From an uncultured Reyranella sp. (GTDB taxonomy: Bacteria > Pseudomonadota > Alphaproteobacteria > Reyranellales > Reyranellaceae): a DNA stretch of 64,000 nucleotides. Every line of letters begins with the position of its first letter. Position 1 is the stretch's first letter. The translations under genes and the position numbers were made by a program. Positions 7,574-15,383 of this stretch are shown here, piece after piece. The stretch lies in NCBI GenBank assembly GCA_937915145.1, contig CALDNT010000058.1, forward strand, positions 1 to 64,000. Reading direction: 5' to 3'. The notes under the pieces were generated by a model. The model ran no database searches, was not told the origin of the DNA, and worked only from the letters and a program-made list of their open reading frames with translations.

Positions 7574-8371
7574 ATGTCCGTGCACGCCCTCAAGCCCGCG
7601 AAAGTCGCCCACCTCAGCTCAAAAGTGTCGCCGGAGGAGTGGCAGGCCCGCGTCGATCTCGCCGCCTGCTACCGCCTGATCGCGCACTACGGCATGTCGG
7701 ACCTGATCGCCAACCACATCTCGATGCGCGTGCCGGGTGAGCCTCATGCCTTCCTGATCAACGCCTATGGGCTGCTCTACGAGGAGATCACCGCCTCGAG
7801 CCTGCTCAAGATCGATCACGAGGGCAATGTCCTCGCCAAGCCCGAGTTTCCCGACGGCCTCGACTACGGCGTCAACCGTGCCGGTTTCGTCATCCACTCG
7901 GCGATCCATATGGCCAAGCCCGAGGTCAACTGCATCATCCATACCCACACCTACGCCGGCATGGCGGTCTCGACCCTGGAATGCGGGCTGCTGCCCAACA
8001 CCCAGACCTCGATGCGCTTCGCCAAGATCAGCTATCACGACTATACCGGCGTGGTGCTCGACACCGCCGAGCGCGAGGCGCTGGGTAAAAGCCTGGGCGA
8101 CAACAACGCACTCATCCTGCGCAGCCACGGCCTGCTGACCACCGGCGCCACGATTCCGGAGGCGTTCAACGCCATGCACCGGCTCGAGCTTTCCTGCAAA
8201 ACCCAGATCGCCGCCATGTCGTGCAACACGCAGATGGTGCGGGTGCCGGAGAAGGTGGTCGAAGACACCTACACCATGTACCAGCCCAAGACGCGCCGAG
8301 CGTTCGGCCTGCTCGACTGGCCGGCGCTGCTGCGCAAGCTCGACCGCATGGATCCCAGTTTCCGCGACTGA
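7574..8371 (+). CDS. Class II aldolase/adducin family protein
   Basis: Protein of 265 residues with the AraD/FucA/adducin fold. The zinc-binding histidines H123 and H125 (IIHTHTYAG) and H185 (RSHGLL) are in place. The Glu that acts as acid/base in fuculose-phosphate aldolase, four residues before a conserved His, is Gly here (NRAGFVIH, residues 101-108). The protein therefore belongs to the adducin-like subgroup, whose reaction is uncertain, rather than to classical sugar-phosphate aldolases. The ATG at 7574 is chosen because upstream in-frame codons give no family sequence. The gene follows the Lrp-type regulator by 132 bases and converges with the nitronate monooxygenase gene 13 bases away, leaving no room for a long terminator. 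Confidence 0.85.
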   Translation: MSVHALKPAKVAHLSSKVSPEEWQARVDLAACYRLIAHYGMSDLIANHISMRVPGEPHAFLINAYGLLYEEITASSLLKIDHEGNVLAKPEFPDGLDYGVNRAGFVIHSAIHMAKPEVNCIIHTHTYAGMAVSTLECGLLPNTQTSMRFAKISYHDYTGVVLDTAEREALGKSLGDNNALILRSHGLLTTGATIPEAFNAMHRLELSCKTQIAAMSCNTQMVRVPEKVVEDTYTMYQPKTRRAFGLLDWPALLRKLDRMDPSFRD

Positions 8372-8384
8372 GGTCGACGCGCCG

Positions 8385-9362
8385 TTAGGCTTTGGCGAAT
8401 CCTGCGAGGCGCCGGCCGATGATGCCGTCGGCCTCGCTCATGATGCGGTCAATCAGCTCCTTCACCGTCGGCACGTCGTGGATCAGGCCCGCCACCATGC
8501 CGCACGACCAGGCGCCGGCATCCATCGCGCCTTCTTTCATGATCTTTGGATAGACACCGGCGACTTCCGGCAGGATGTCCTCGAACTTGAGGTTCGACCC
8601 CAGGGCCTTTTCCTTCTCGAGCAGGCGATCGACGGCGGCGTTCTTCAGCACGCGTTCGGTGTTGCGCAGCGGCCGCATGACCAGCCGCGTATCGAGTTCG
8701 CTGGCGGCAACCAGGGCCTGCTTCACATGGTCGTGGATCGGCGCCTCTTTCGTCGCCATGAAGCGCGTGCCCATGTTCATGCCTTCGGCGCCCAGCGACA
8801 GGGCGGCGACCAGCGAGCGGCCATCGGCCATGCCGCCCGAGGCGACGAAGGGAATCTTGAGTTCCTCCGCGGCGCGCGGCAGCAGGATGAAGTTCGGCAC
8901 GTCGTCCTCGCCGGGATGGCCACCGCATTCGAAGCCGTCGACGCTCACGGCGTCGCAGCCGATGGATTCGGCCTTCAGCGAGTGGCGCACCGAGGTGCAT
9001 TTGTGAATGACCTTGATGCCGGCGTCCTTCAGCGCCGGCAGCCACTTCTGCGGATTGTTGCCCGCGGTCTCGACGACCTTGATGCCGCCCTCGACGATGG
9101 CACGGATGTAGCCCGGATAGTCGGGTGGCGTGACCGAGGGCAGGAAGGTGAGGTTCACGCCGAAGGGCTTCTTCGTCATTTCGTGGCAACGCCTGATCTC
9201 GTTGGCGAGCTTCTCCGGCGTGCCTTGCGTCAGTCCCGTGATGATGCCGAGGCCGCCGGCCTCGGAGACCGCCGCGGCCATCTCCGCGAAGCCTACGAAA
9301 TGCATACCGCCCTGGATGATCGGATGCTCGATGCCGAACAGCTCGGTGATCTTGGTTTTCAT
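8385..9362 (-). CDS. Nitronate monooxygenase / 2-nitropropane dioxygenase-like FMN protein
   Basis: FMN-dependent TIM-barrel protein of 325 residues from the NMO/NPD family, which oxidises alkyl nitronates or, in relatives, acts as an enoyl reductase-like flavoprotein. Visible landmarks are the N-terminal HPIIQGGMHFVGFAEMAAAVSEAGGLG, the FGVNLTFL strand, GFECGGHPGE (FMN phosphate loop with a conserved His) and VASGGMADGRSLVAALSLGAEG. It is the last gene of a reverse-strand operon after the acyl-CoA dehydrogenase and DUF3237 genes. The pairing with acyl-CoA dehydrogenase suggests a role in breakdown of an organic acid or nitro compound. The substrate is not evident. Confidence 0.87.
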   Translation of the reverse strand: MKTKITELFGIEHPIIQGGMHFVGFAEMAAAVSEAGGLGIITGLTQGTPEKLANEIRRCHEMTKKPFGVNLTFLPSVTPPDYPGYIRAIVEGGIKVVETAGNNPQKWLPALKDAGIKVIHKCTSVRHSLKAESIGCDAVSVDGFECGGHPGEDDVPNFILLPRAAEELKIPFVASGGMADGRSLVAALSLGAEGMNMGTRFMATKEAPIHDHVKQALVAASELDTRLVMRPLRNTERVLKNAAVDRLLEKEKALGSNLKFEDILPEVAGVYPKIMKEGAMDAGAWSCGMVAGLIHDVPTVKELIDRIMSEADGIIGRRLAGFAKA

Positions 9363-9416
9363 GGGCTGGTCATCCTTCCGGAAATGGACTTGGTTCCTGG
9401 CGCCGATCCTGCACGT

Positions 9417-9899
9417 TCACAGCACTTCATGGAAGCCGATGGCGACGCGGTCGGGCGCACGCGCGGCGACGCCGACGAAGGTCGCGCGTTCCAGCCATTT
9501 CAGCGACGGTTCCGATGTCTCGAAGTGCGGGGCGGTGCGGAAGTGATAGGTGTCGGGTGGCATGAGCTCGCCCTTGGTCATGCGGGCGAGGACCTCGGGG
9601 CTCGCCACACGCAGCCCTTCGTTCTGGACGTAGATCAGGGCGCCGGCGTCGCTGCGGATCGTGTAGCGCGCCACCACCTCGATCGTGCCGTCCGGCCGCA
9701 CGACCTGCCAGTCGGCGCCGCCCGGCAGGATTTCGCCAGCAAGGCGGGGGCCATGCACTTCGCCGCCCAGGATATCGATGATGCGGCGATGGCCGCGCGC
9801 GGTTTGCCCCAGATCCTGAATAGGGCCGACCTTCGCCTTGATCGCGAAGGCGAACTTCAGGCCCGGTGCGGTCGCGATGAAGCTGTCGACGTCGTCCAT
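9417..9899 (-). CDS. DUF3237 family protein
   Basis: Protein of 160 residues with the DUF3237 barrel-like fold. No reaction is established for the family. Conserved stretches visible are GQTARGHRRIIDILGGEVHGPRLAG, GADWQVVRPDG and a C-terminal region beginning DTYHFRTAPHFETSEP. The start is taken as the ATG at 9899, two bases after the TGA of the acyl-CoA dehydrogenase. A GTG six bases further upstream overlaps that stop and is an alternative. A long open frame continues upstream inside the dehydrogenase but is a shadow. The operon position between acyl-CoA dehydrogenase and nitronate monooxygenase points to a shared catabolic job. Confidence 0.83.
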   Translation of the reverse strand: MDDVDSFIATAPGLKFAFAIKAKVGPIQDLGQTARGHRRIIDILGGEVHGPRLAGEILPGGADWQVVRPDGTIEVVARYTIRSDAGALIYVQNEGLRVASPEVLARMTKGELMPPDTYHFRTAPHFETSEPSLKWLERATFVGVAARAPDRVAIGFHEVL

Positions 9900-9901
9900 G
9901 G

Positions 9902-11068
9902 TCACGCCGCTTTCGGCTTGCCGAGCAGATGATCGGAGATGATGCGCTGCTGGATCTCCGATGTGCCCTCGAAGATCTTGGTGAGGCGGGCGTCGCGCCA
10001 GTAGCGCTCGACGGCATGCAGTGTCGTATAACCCGCACCGCCGAAAATCTGCAGCGCCTCCGACGTCACGCGCTCCGCCATCTCGGAGGCAAAGAACTTC
10101 ACCATCGCGGCTTCCTTGTCGCAGCGCCGCTTCTGGTCGATCTCGTCGCAGACGAAATACATCAGCTGGCGTGCCGCCTCGATTTCGGTCGCCATGCGGG
10201 CAAGCCTGAAGCGCGTGTTCTGGAACTCGCCGATCGCCTGGCCGAACTGCCGGCGTTCCTGGGCATAGGCGGTGGCGTCCTCCAGCGCACCGCGTGCAAG
10301 GCCAATCGCACGGGCCGCGGTATGGGCGCGGGCGCGTTCGAGGCCGGCGGAGATGTAATAGAAGGCGCGGCCCTCCTCGCCGATCAGCGCCGAGGCGGGC
10401 AGGCGGCAATCGTCGAAGGCCAGTTCCCAGGTCTTCCATCCGAAGTAGCCGATCTTGGGAATTGGCGCCCCCTTCACACCCTTGGGCAGTTGGCCCCTGG
10501 GCTTCTCGATCAGGAAGGAGGAGAGCCCGACGTGCTTGCGCTTGGGATCGGGCGAGTCCGAGGTCCGTGCCACCAGCATGATGTAGTCGGCGCCATCGGC
10601 GAAGGTGCACCAGTACTTGTTGCCGTTGATCACCCAGTCGTTGCCGTCTTTTCTGGCGCGGCAGGAGATGCTGCCCAGATCCGAACCGACGTTGGGTTCG
10701 GACATTGCGGCAGCACCCAAAAATTCGCCGCGGGCGGCGCGCGGCAGGAAGACCTTGCGCTGGGCTTCGGTCATGCCCCGGCCGGCGCTAAGGCCGTTGC
10801 CGCGGGCGATGATGGAGGCCACGCTCATCCAGGCCCGCGCCAGTTCCTCGGTGATCAGGCAGTATTCGAAGACGCCCAGCCCCAGCCCGCCATGCTCCTC
10901 GGGGATGACGATGCCGAAATAGCCCATGTCTGCCAGTTTCTTGATCAGTTCCTGCGGTATGTCGCCCTTTTCGGGATCAAGTCTGTTGGCGACCGGCAAC
11001 ACTTCCTTCAGGGCGAAGGCCCGCGCCGTTTCCTGGATCATGCGGCGCTCGTCGGTCATGTAGCCCAT
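9902..11068 (-). CDS. Acyl-CoA dehydrogenase
   Basis: FAD-dependent alpha,beta-desaturase of acyl-CoA thioesters, 388 residues, full family length. Motifs: EEHGGLGLG near the N terminus, the FAD/substrate signature AAMSEPNVGSDLGS, the helix stretch ERRQFGQAIGEFQ and the C-terminal IFEGTSEIQ, where the Glu is the catalytic base of the medium-chain class. It heads a three-gene reverse-strand operon with the DUF3237 and nitronate monooxygenase genes. The start ATG is 61 bases from the divergent Bug-type binding protein, so the shared gap probably carries both promoters. The acyl substrate is unknown. Confidence 0.93.
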   Translation of the reverse strand: MGYMTDERRMIQETARAFALKEVLPVANRLDPEKGDIPQELIKKLADMGYFGIVIPEEHGGLGLGVFEYCLITEELARAWMSVASIIARGNGLSAGRGMTEAQRKVFLPRAARGEFLGAAAMSEPNVGSDLGSISCRARKDGNDWVINGNKYWCTFADGADYIMLVARTSDSPDPKRKHVGLSSFLIEKPRGQLPKGVKGAPIPKIGYFGWKTWELAFDDCRLPASALIGEEGRAFYYISAGLERARAHTAARAIGLARGALEDATAYAQERRQFGQAIGEFQNTRFRLARMATEIEAARQLMYFVCDEIDQKRRCDKEAAMVKFFASEMAERVTSEALQIFGGAGYTTLHAVERYWRDARLTKIFEGTSEIQQRIISDHLLGKPKAA

Positions 11069-11129
11069 GGCGTTTTCCCCTGTGTTGCCCCAGCATAGTA
11101 GCCAACTCGTCGATCCTTAGGAGACATAC

Positions 11130-12107
11130 ATGCTGAAACTGTTCTCGGGCGCGGTCGCTTCGCTGGCCGCGCTTTTCCTCTCTGCGGCTCCGGGCTCGGC
11201 CCAGGACTGGCCCAGCAAGCCGATCACCATTTTGATGGGCTTCCCGGCAGGGTCGGGCGTCGATGTGGTGGCGCGCATGCTGCAGACGTCACTCGAGAAG
11301 ACGCTCGGCCAGAGGCTGGTCATCGACTACAAGAGCGGCGCCGGCGGCAATGTCGCTTCCGAGGCGGTGGCGCGCGCCAAGCCCGACGGCTACACCTTCC
11401 TGCTGGGTACTGCCGCGACCCATGGTGTCAACGCCGCGCTCTATTCCAAGCTGCCGTTCGACGTCGAGAACGATTTCACGCCGATCTCCACCATCGTCGA
11501 CGTGCCCAACGTGCTGGCGATTAATCCCGACGTGATCGACGCCACGAACGTGCAGGACTTCATCGCCAAGGTGAAGGCGGCACCGGACAAGTACAGCTAT
11601 GCCTCGACCGGCAACGGCACCGGCACGCATCTGGCCTTTGCCACCTTCAACGCCCAGGCCGGCCTCAAGATGCTGCACGTGCCCTACAAGGGCGGGCCCG
11701 ATGCCACCAACTCGGTGCTGAAAGGCGAGACCTGCTGCGTGTTCGCGCTGCTGCAGGCGATGATGCAGCATGCCAAGGCCGGCAAGGTGCGGCTGCTCGG
11801 CGTGACCACGGCCAAGCGGGTCGGCGCGATGCCGGATCTGCCGACGATCGCCGAGCAGGGCCTGCCGGGATACGAGAGCTTCATCTGGTTCGGCATTCTG
11901 GCGCCCAAGGGTCTCGACCCGGCGATTGCTGCCAAGATGAGCGCGGCGCTCAAGATCGCCGTAGAGGACCCCGAGGTCACCGCCAAGCTGATCGCATTGG
12001 GCAACACCCCGCGTTATGAGACGCTGGCGCAGTTCAAGGAGACCGTGAAGCGCGACCGTGCCAAGTGGGCCGAAGTGGTCAAGGCCGCCGGTGCCAAGGT
12101 CGATTGA
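11130..12107 (+). CDS. Bug/TctC family periplasmic binding protein
   Basis: Extracytoplasmic solute receptor of the tripartite tricarboxylate transporter family, 325 residues. The signal peptide ends in GSAQ, and the mature protein begins DWPSKPITILMGFPAGSGVDVVARML, the typical TctC/Bug start. The two aspartate-binding-type loops PFDVENDFTPIST and HVPYKGGPDATNSVL are recognisable. An AGGAGA ribosome site precedes the ATG. No TctA or TctB membrane gene is present, so, like most Bug proteins, it is an orphan receptor. It is followed 19 bases later by a MetE-like gene in the same transcript. Confidence 0.92.
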   Translation: MLKLFSGAVASLAALFLSAAPGSAQDWPSKPITILMGFPAGSGVDVVARMLQTSLEKTLGQRLVIDYKSGAGGNVASEAVARAKPDGYTFLLGTAATHGVNAALYSKLPFDVENDFTPISTIVDVPNVLAINPDVIDATNVQDFIAKVKAAPDKYSYASTGNGTGTHLAFATFNAQAGLKMLHVPYKGGPDATNSVLKGETCCVFALLQAMMQHAKAGKVRLLGVTTAKRVGAMPDLPTIAEQGLPGYESFIWFGILAPKGLDPAIAAKMSAALKIAVEDPEVTAKLIALGNTPRYETLAQFKETVKRDRAKWAEVVKAAGAKVD

Positions 12108-12126
12108 CGACACCGAGGAGGAACTC

Positions 12127-13293
12127 ATGCGTCGCAGCGAGGAGCGGATTCTCACCACCCATGTCGGCAGCCTGCCGCGCAGTGCGGAGCTCAGCGACCT
12201 GCTGATCCGCGACGAAGCGGGCGAGGCGATCGACAAAACGCGGCTGACCCGCCTTGGCGAGGAAGCCGTGCATCATGTCGTGGCCCAGCAATGCGTAGCC
12301 GGGATCGACATCGTGAACGATGGCGAGCAGCCGCGAGTCGGCTTCCAGACCTATGTCGCCCAGCGCATGAAGGGCTTTGGCGGCGAATCGAAGCGGCCCT
12401 CGCCGACCGACTACGCGAACTTCCCGATGTTTGCAGCCCAATGGGCCCGCCTCGCACCCCGGCGCACCAAGGTCCGCAATGCGCCGCGGGCCATCGGCGA
12501 AATCGTCTATGACGATCTTCGATCGGCCGAGGAGGAATGCCGGCTTTTCAAGGCCGCACTCGCCCGACAGGCGGGGAAACCTGTCGAGACGTTCATGACG
12601 GCGCCTTCGCCCGGCATCATCGCCACGACGATGCTCAACGCGCACTACGACAGCCACGAGGCCTATGTTTTCGCCCTGGCCCGTCAGATCGCCAAGGAAT
12701 ACCAGTTGATTGCACGTGACTTCATTCTGCAGATCGATGCACCCGACCTCGCCATGGAACGGACCACCCTGTTCCAGGACAAGAGCACGCCCGAGTTCCT
12801 GAAGATCGTCGACATGCATGTCGCGGCGCTGAACGAGGCGCTCGCCGGCATCCCGCGCGAGCGCGTCAGGCTTCATTGCTGCTGGGGCAACTGGGAGGGC
12901 CCGCACGTCGACGACATCCCGATGCACCATATTCTGCCGGCACTCTACCAGGCCCAGGTCGGCGCGCTCTCCATCGAGTTCGCCAACCCGCGCCACCAGC
13001 ACGAGTACGCTGCGCTCAAGAACAACAAGCTGCCCGACGACTTCTTGCTGCTGCCTGGCGTGATCGACTCGACCACCAGCTTCGTCGAGCATCCCGAAGT
13101 CATCGCCAACCGCATCTGTGAGGCGGTCGACGCCGTGGGCGACAGGAGCCGCGTCATCGCCTCGAGCGATTGCGGTTTCTGTACTTTCGCCGGCGGCGAG
13201 ATGGTCACGGAGGACGTGGTGTGGGCCAAGCTCAAGAGCTGCAGCGAAGGCGCCGCCATTGCCACCCGCCGGCTGTGGGGCTCGAGGGCGTAG
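12127..13293 (+). CDS. Cobalamin-independent methionine synthase-like (MetE C-terminal family) zinc protein
   Basis: Stand-alone protein of 388 residues from the MetE C-terminal / UROD-like superfamily. Zinc ligands of the family are visible: His and Cys in RLHCCWGNWE, Glu in SIEFANP and Cys in SSDCGF. The start ILTTHVGSLPRS is typical of this subgroup, which lacks the N-terminal half of true MetE. Relatives include alkyltransferases acting on thiols such as coenzyme M or homocysteine. The exact acceptor is not predictable, and a bona fide methionine synthase is unlikely. A GAGGAGG ribosome site lies just before the ATG at 12127. It shares a transcript with the Bug receptor and a SnoaL-like protein nine bases downstream. 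Confidence 0.85.
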   Translation: MRRSEERILTTHVGSLPRSAELSDLLIRDEAGEAIDKTRLTRLGEEAVHHVVAQQCVAGIDIVNDGEQPRVGFQTYVAQRMKGFGGESKRPSPTDYANFPMFAAQWARLAPRRTKVRNAPRAIGEIVYDDLRSAEEECRLFKAALARQAGKPVETFMTAPSPGIIATTMLNAHYDSHEAYVFALARQIAKEYQLIARDFILQIDAPDLAMERTTLFQDKSTPEFLKIVDMHVAALNEALAGIPRERVRLHCCWGNWEGPHVDDIPMHHILPALYQAQVGALSIEFANPRHQHEYAALKNNKLPDDFLLLPGVIDSTTSFVEHPEVIANRICEAVDAVGDRSRVIASSDCGFCTFAGGEMVTEDVVWAKLKSCSEGAAIATRRLWGSRA

Positions 13294-13302
13294 CGGCGGG
13301 CG

Positions 13303-13668
13303 ATGGTCGCCGACGAGATCCGCACCGTCTTGGAAGCCAAGGCCGATGCGTTGGTCCGCCGCGCCGCCGCGGATCTGGCGGCCTTGATCGACTCCGGCTT
13401 CGTCTACGTGAACGCCCGTGGCGGGCGGTTCGACCGGGCTGGATATGTCGAGACCTACTGTGCTTCCGGCAGGGTCGTGTTCAGCGAGCAGCGTTTCAGT
13501 GACCTTGAAGTCAGGCCCTTTGCGGCGTTTGCCGTGGCCACGACGACGGTGAACGATAGGTTCGTGTCCGATGGGCGAGAGTTCATTGGCGCCTATCGCG
13601 CATTGTGTGTGTTCAGCAAGGTCGAAGCTCGATGGCTTTGGGCCGCAGGTCAGACCATGGCGGTGTGA
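13303..13668 (+). CDS. SnoaL/DUF4440-like small protein
   Basis: Protein of 121 residues that appears to belong to the NTF2-like (SnoaL/DUF4440) cone fold. It has an N-terminal helix pair (VLEAKADALVRRAAADLAALIDSGFVYVNARG) followed by the beta strands RPFAAFAVATTTVNDRF and FIGAYRALCVFSKVEARWLWAAGQ. Members are varied enzymes or binding proteins. No catalytic residues can be assigned. It ends the operon of the Bug receptor and MetE-like protein. The assignment rests on fold-like pattern only. Confidence 0.65.
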   Translation: MVADEIRTVLEAKADALVRRAAADLAALIDSGFVYVNARGGRFDRAGYVETYCASGRVVFSEQRFSDLEVRPFAAFAVATTTVNDRFVSDGREFIGAYRALCVFSKVEARWLWAAGQTMAV

Positions 13669-13742
13669 CTGGACTGGCTCGCGGACTTTCACCGATTTTC
13701 GAGTTGAGCACCGATAACTACATGAGGTCGGGCGCGGCGGCG

Positions 13743-13760
13743 CAACGAGGTGTGCCGGAA
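13743..13760. repeat. Copy 1 of an 18-base dispersed repeat
   Basis: The sequence caacgaggtgtgccggaa occurs here and again, identically, at 47763-47780, about 34 kb away. Both copies lie just beyond the 3' end of a reverse-strand gene (GMC oxidoreductase here, nitroreductase there) in otherwise non-coding sequence. The left hairpin arm present at the second copy is missing here. Confidence 0.5.
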
Positions 13761-13777
13761 ACCGGTCCGGTCTGGAG

Positions 13778-15373
13778 TCAGGCCGCGGCGTCTTCCCTGA
13801 TCATCGCCGCACCCTTTTCGGCGATCATGATGGTGGGGGCATTGGTGTTGCCGGTGGTCAGCGTCGGCATTACCGAGGCGTCCATGACGCGCAGTCCCTG
13901 AATGCCGTGGACCCGCAGGCGCGAGTCGACGACGGCGCGCGGATCCTCACCCATGCGGCAGGTGCCGACCGGATGATAGAGCGTGGTGCCGACCCGGCGG
14001 GCATAGGCCAGCAGGTCGGCATCGCCCTGCAGTTCGGTGCCGGGCCGGAACTCGCCTGAGCTGTGCTGCGCCAGAGCAGGTGCGGCGAAGATTCGCCGGG
14101 CGTGGCGCACGCCGCCCAGCAGCGCCTGTTCGTCGGTCGGAGTGGAAAGATAGTTCGGCCGGATGGCGGGACGGGCGAAGGGGTCGGGTGAGGCCGCCAT
14201 GATCGTGCCGCGGCTGTCGGGCCGCACGACGCAAACGACGCAGCTGGCGCCGGGCTGATCGTCGAGCTCGCCCAGTTTGGTGGGATGCGTGCTGCCCGGG
14301 GTGAACAGAAGTTGCAGGTCGGGCGAGGCCAGGCCCTCGCGGCTGTCACAGAAGACCTGTGCCGTGGTGACGCCGAAGGTAAGCGCCCCCTTGCCGGTGA
14401 GCGCGAAGCGGACGATCTCGGGCACCACTCGCGGAAAGCGCGCGATTTCGTTCACCGTCGCCGTGCCATGCACGCGATGCACTACCCGGATGACGTAGTG
14501 GTCGACCAGATTGGCGCCGACTCCGGCCAGATCGTGCACCACCGGCAGGCCGAGCGATTGCAGGTACGCACCCGGCCCGACGCCGGAGATGTGCAGGATG
14601 TGCGGCGAGTTCACGGCGCCGCCGCTCACGATGACCTCGCGATTGGCCCGGACCTCGTGAAGCTTGCCATTGCGCCGGAAAGTGGCACCGACGCAGCGCT
14701 TGCCCTCGAACAGCAGCTTGCCGGCCTGGGCGTTGGTTTCCACGCGCAGGTTAGGGCGGCCCTTGGCTTCGCGCAGAAAGGTTTGCGCCGTGGAGCCGCG
14801 CAAGCGGCCGCGCCGCGTCATCTGGGAGTAGCCGACGCCGGCGCGCGTCTTGCCGTTGAGGTCTGGATTGAAAGGGAAGCCCGCCTGTTGTGCGGCTTCG
14901 ACGAAGCGGTGGGTCAGCGGCAGGATGGTGCGGTAGTCCTCGACTTTCAGCGGCCCGCCCTTGCCGCGCACCTCGGGATCGCCGCCCTGGATGTAGTCCT
15001 CGGACTTCATGAAGTAGGGCAGCACGTCGTCGTAGCTCCAGCCGCGGCAGCCCATCTGGGCCCAGCCGTCGAAGTCGGCCGGGGCGCCGCGGACATAGAG
15101 CATGCCGTTGATCGAGCTCGAACCGCCGAGCGTGCGGCCGCGCGGCCATTCCATGCGGCGCTCGCCGGTGCCCGCTTCGGGCTCGGTGGTGAAATTCCAG
15201 TTGACCAGCGGATTGCGGATCAGCGAGCGCATGCCGGCGGGAATGTGGATCATCGGATGCCAGTCCGAGGGGCCGGCTTCGAGCAGGATGACCGAGGCGC
15301 CGGTCTCCGACAGACGCGAGGCCACGACGCAACCGGCGGAGCCTGCGCCCACGACAACATAGTCGGCCTGCAT
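13778..15373 (-). CDS. GMC-family FAD oxidoreductase (choline dehydrogenase-like)
   Basis: Glucose-methanol-choline family flavoprotein of 531 residues that oxidises an alcohol to an aldehyde or ketone. The FAD-binding motif GAGSAG is at residues 8-13, followed by LLEAG. GMC signature 1 is the segment GRTLGGSSSINGMLYVRG, and the second signature is SGGAVNSPHILHISGVGP. The active-site His is in LYHPVGTCRMG and the conserved Asn in GNTNAPTIMIAEK. There is no signal peptide, so it is cytoplasmic. The gene lies 10 bases after the FAD monooxygenase in the same operon, suggesting successive oxidation steps on one compound. The substrate is unknown. Confidence 0.93.
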   Translation of the reverse strand: MQADYVVVGAGSAGCVVASRLSETGASVILLEAGPSDWHPMIHIPAGMRSLIRNPLVNWNFTTEPEAGTGERRMEWPRGRTLGGSSSINGMLYVRGAPADFDGWAQMGCRGWSYDDVLPYFMKSEDYIQGGDPEVRGKGGPLKVEDYRTILPLTHRFVEAAQQAGFPFNPDLNGKTRAGVGYSQMTRRGRLRGSTAQTFLREAKGRPNLRVETNAQAGKLLFEGKRCVGATFRRNGKLHEVRANREVIVSGGAVNSPHILHISGVGPGAYLQSLGLPVVHDLAGVGANLVDHYVIRVVHRVHGTATVNEIARFPRVVPEIVRFALTGKGALTFGVTTAQVFCDSREGLASPDLQLLFTPGSTHPTKLGELDDQPGASCVVCVVRPDSRGTIMAASPDPFARPAIRPNYLSTPTDEQALLGGVRHARRIFAAPALAQHSSGEFRPGTELQGDADLLAYARRVGTTLYHPVGTCRMGEDPRAVVDSRLRVHGIQGLRVMDASVMPTLTTGNTNAPTIMIAEKGAAMIREDAAA

Positions 15374-15383
15374 CGTGTTCTCC

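Noticed and set aside
8478-9932. 484-codon forward frame opposite the nitronate monooxygenase and DUF3237 genes
   Set aside because: Shadow of the reverse-strand genes; no domain match in the translation.
12079-13692. 537-codon reverse frame opposite the MetE-like gene
   Set aside because: Antisense artefact; the zinc-site motifs are in the forward frame.
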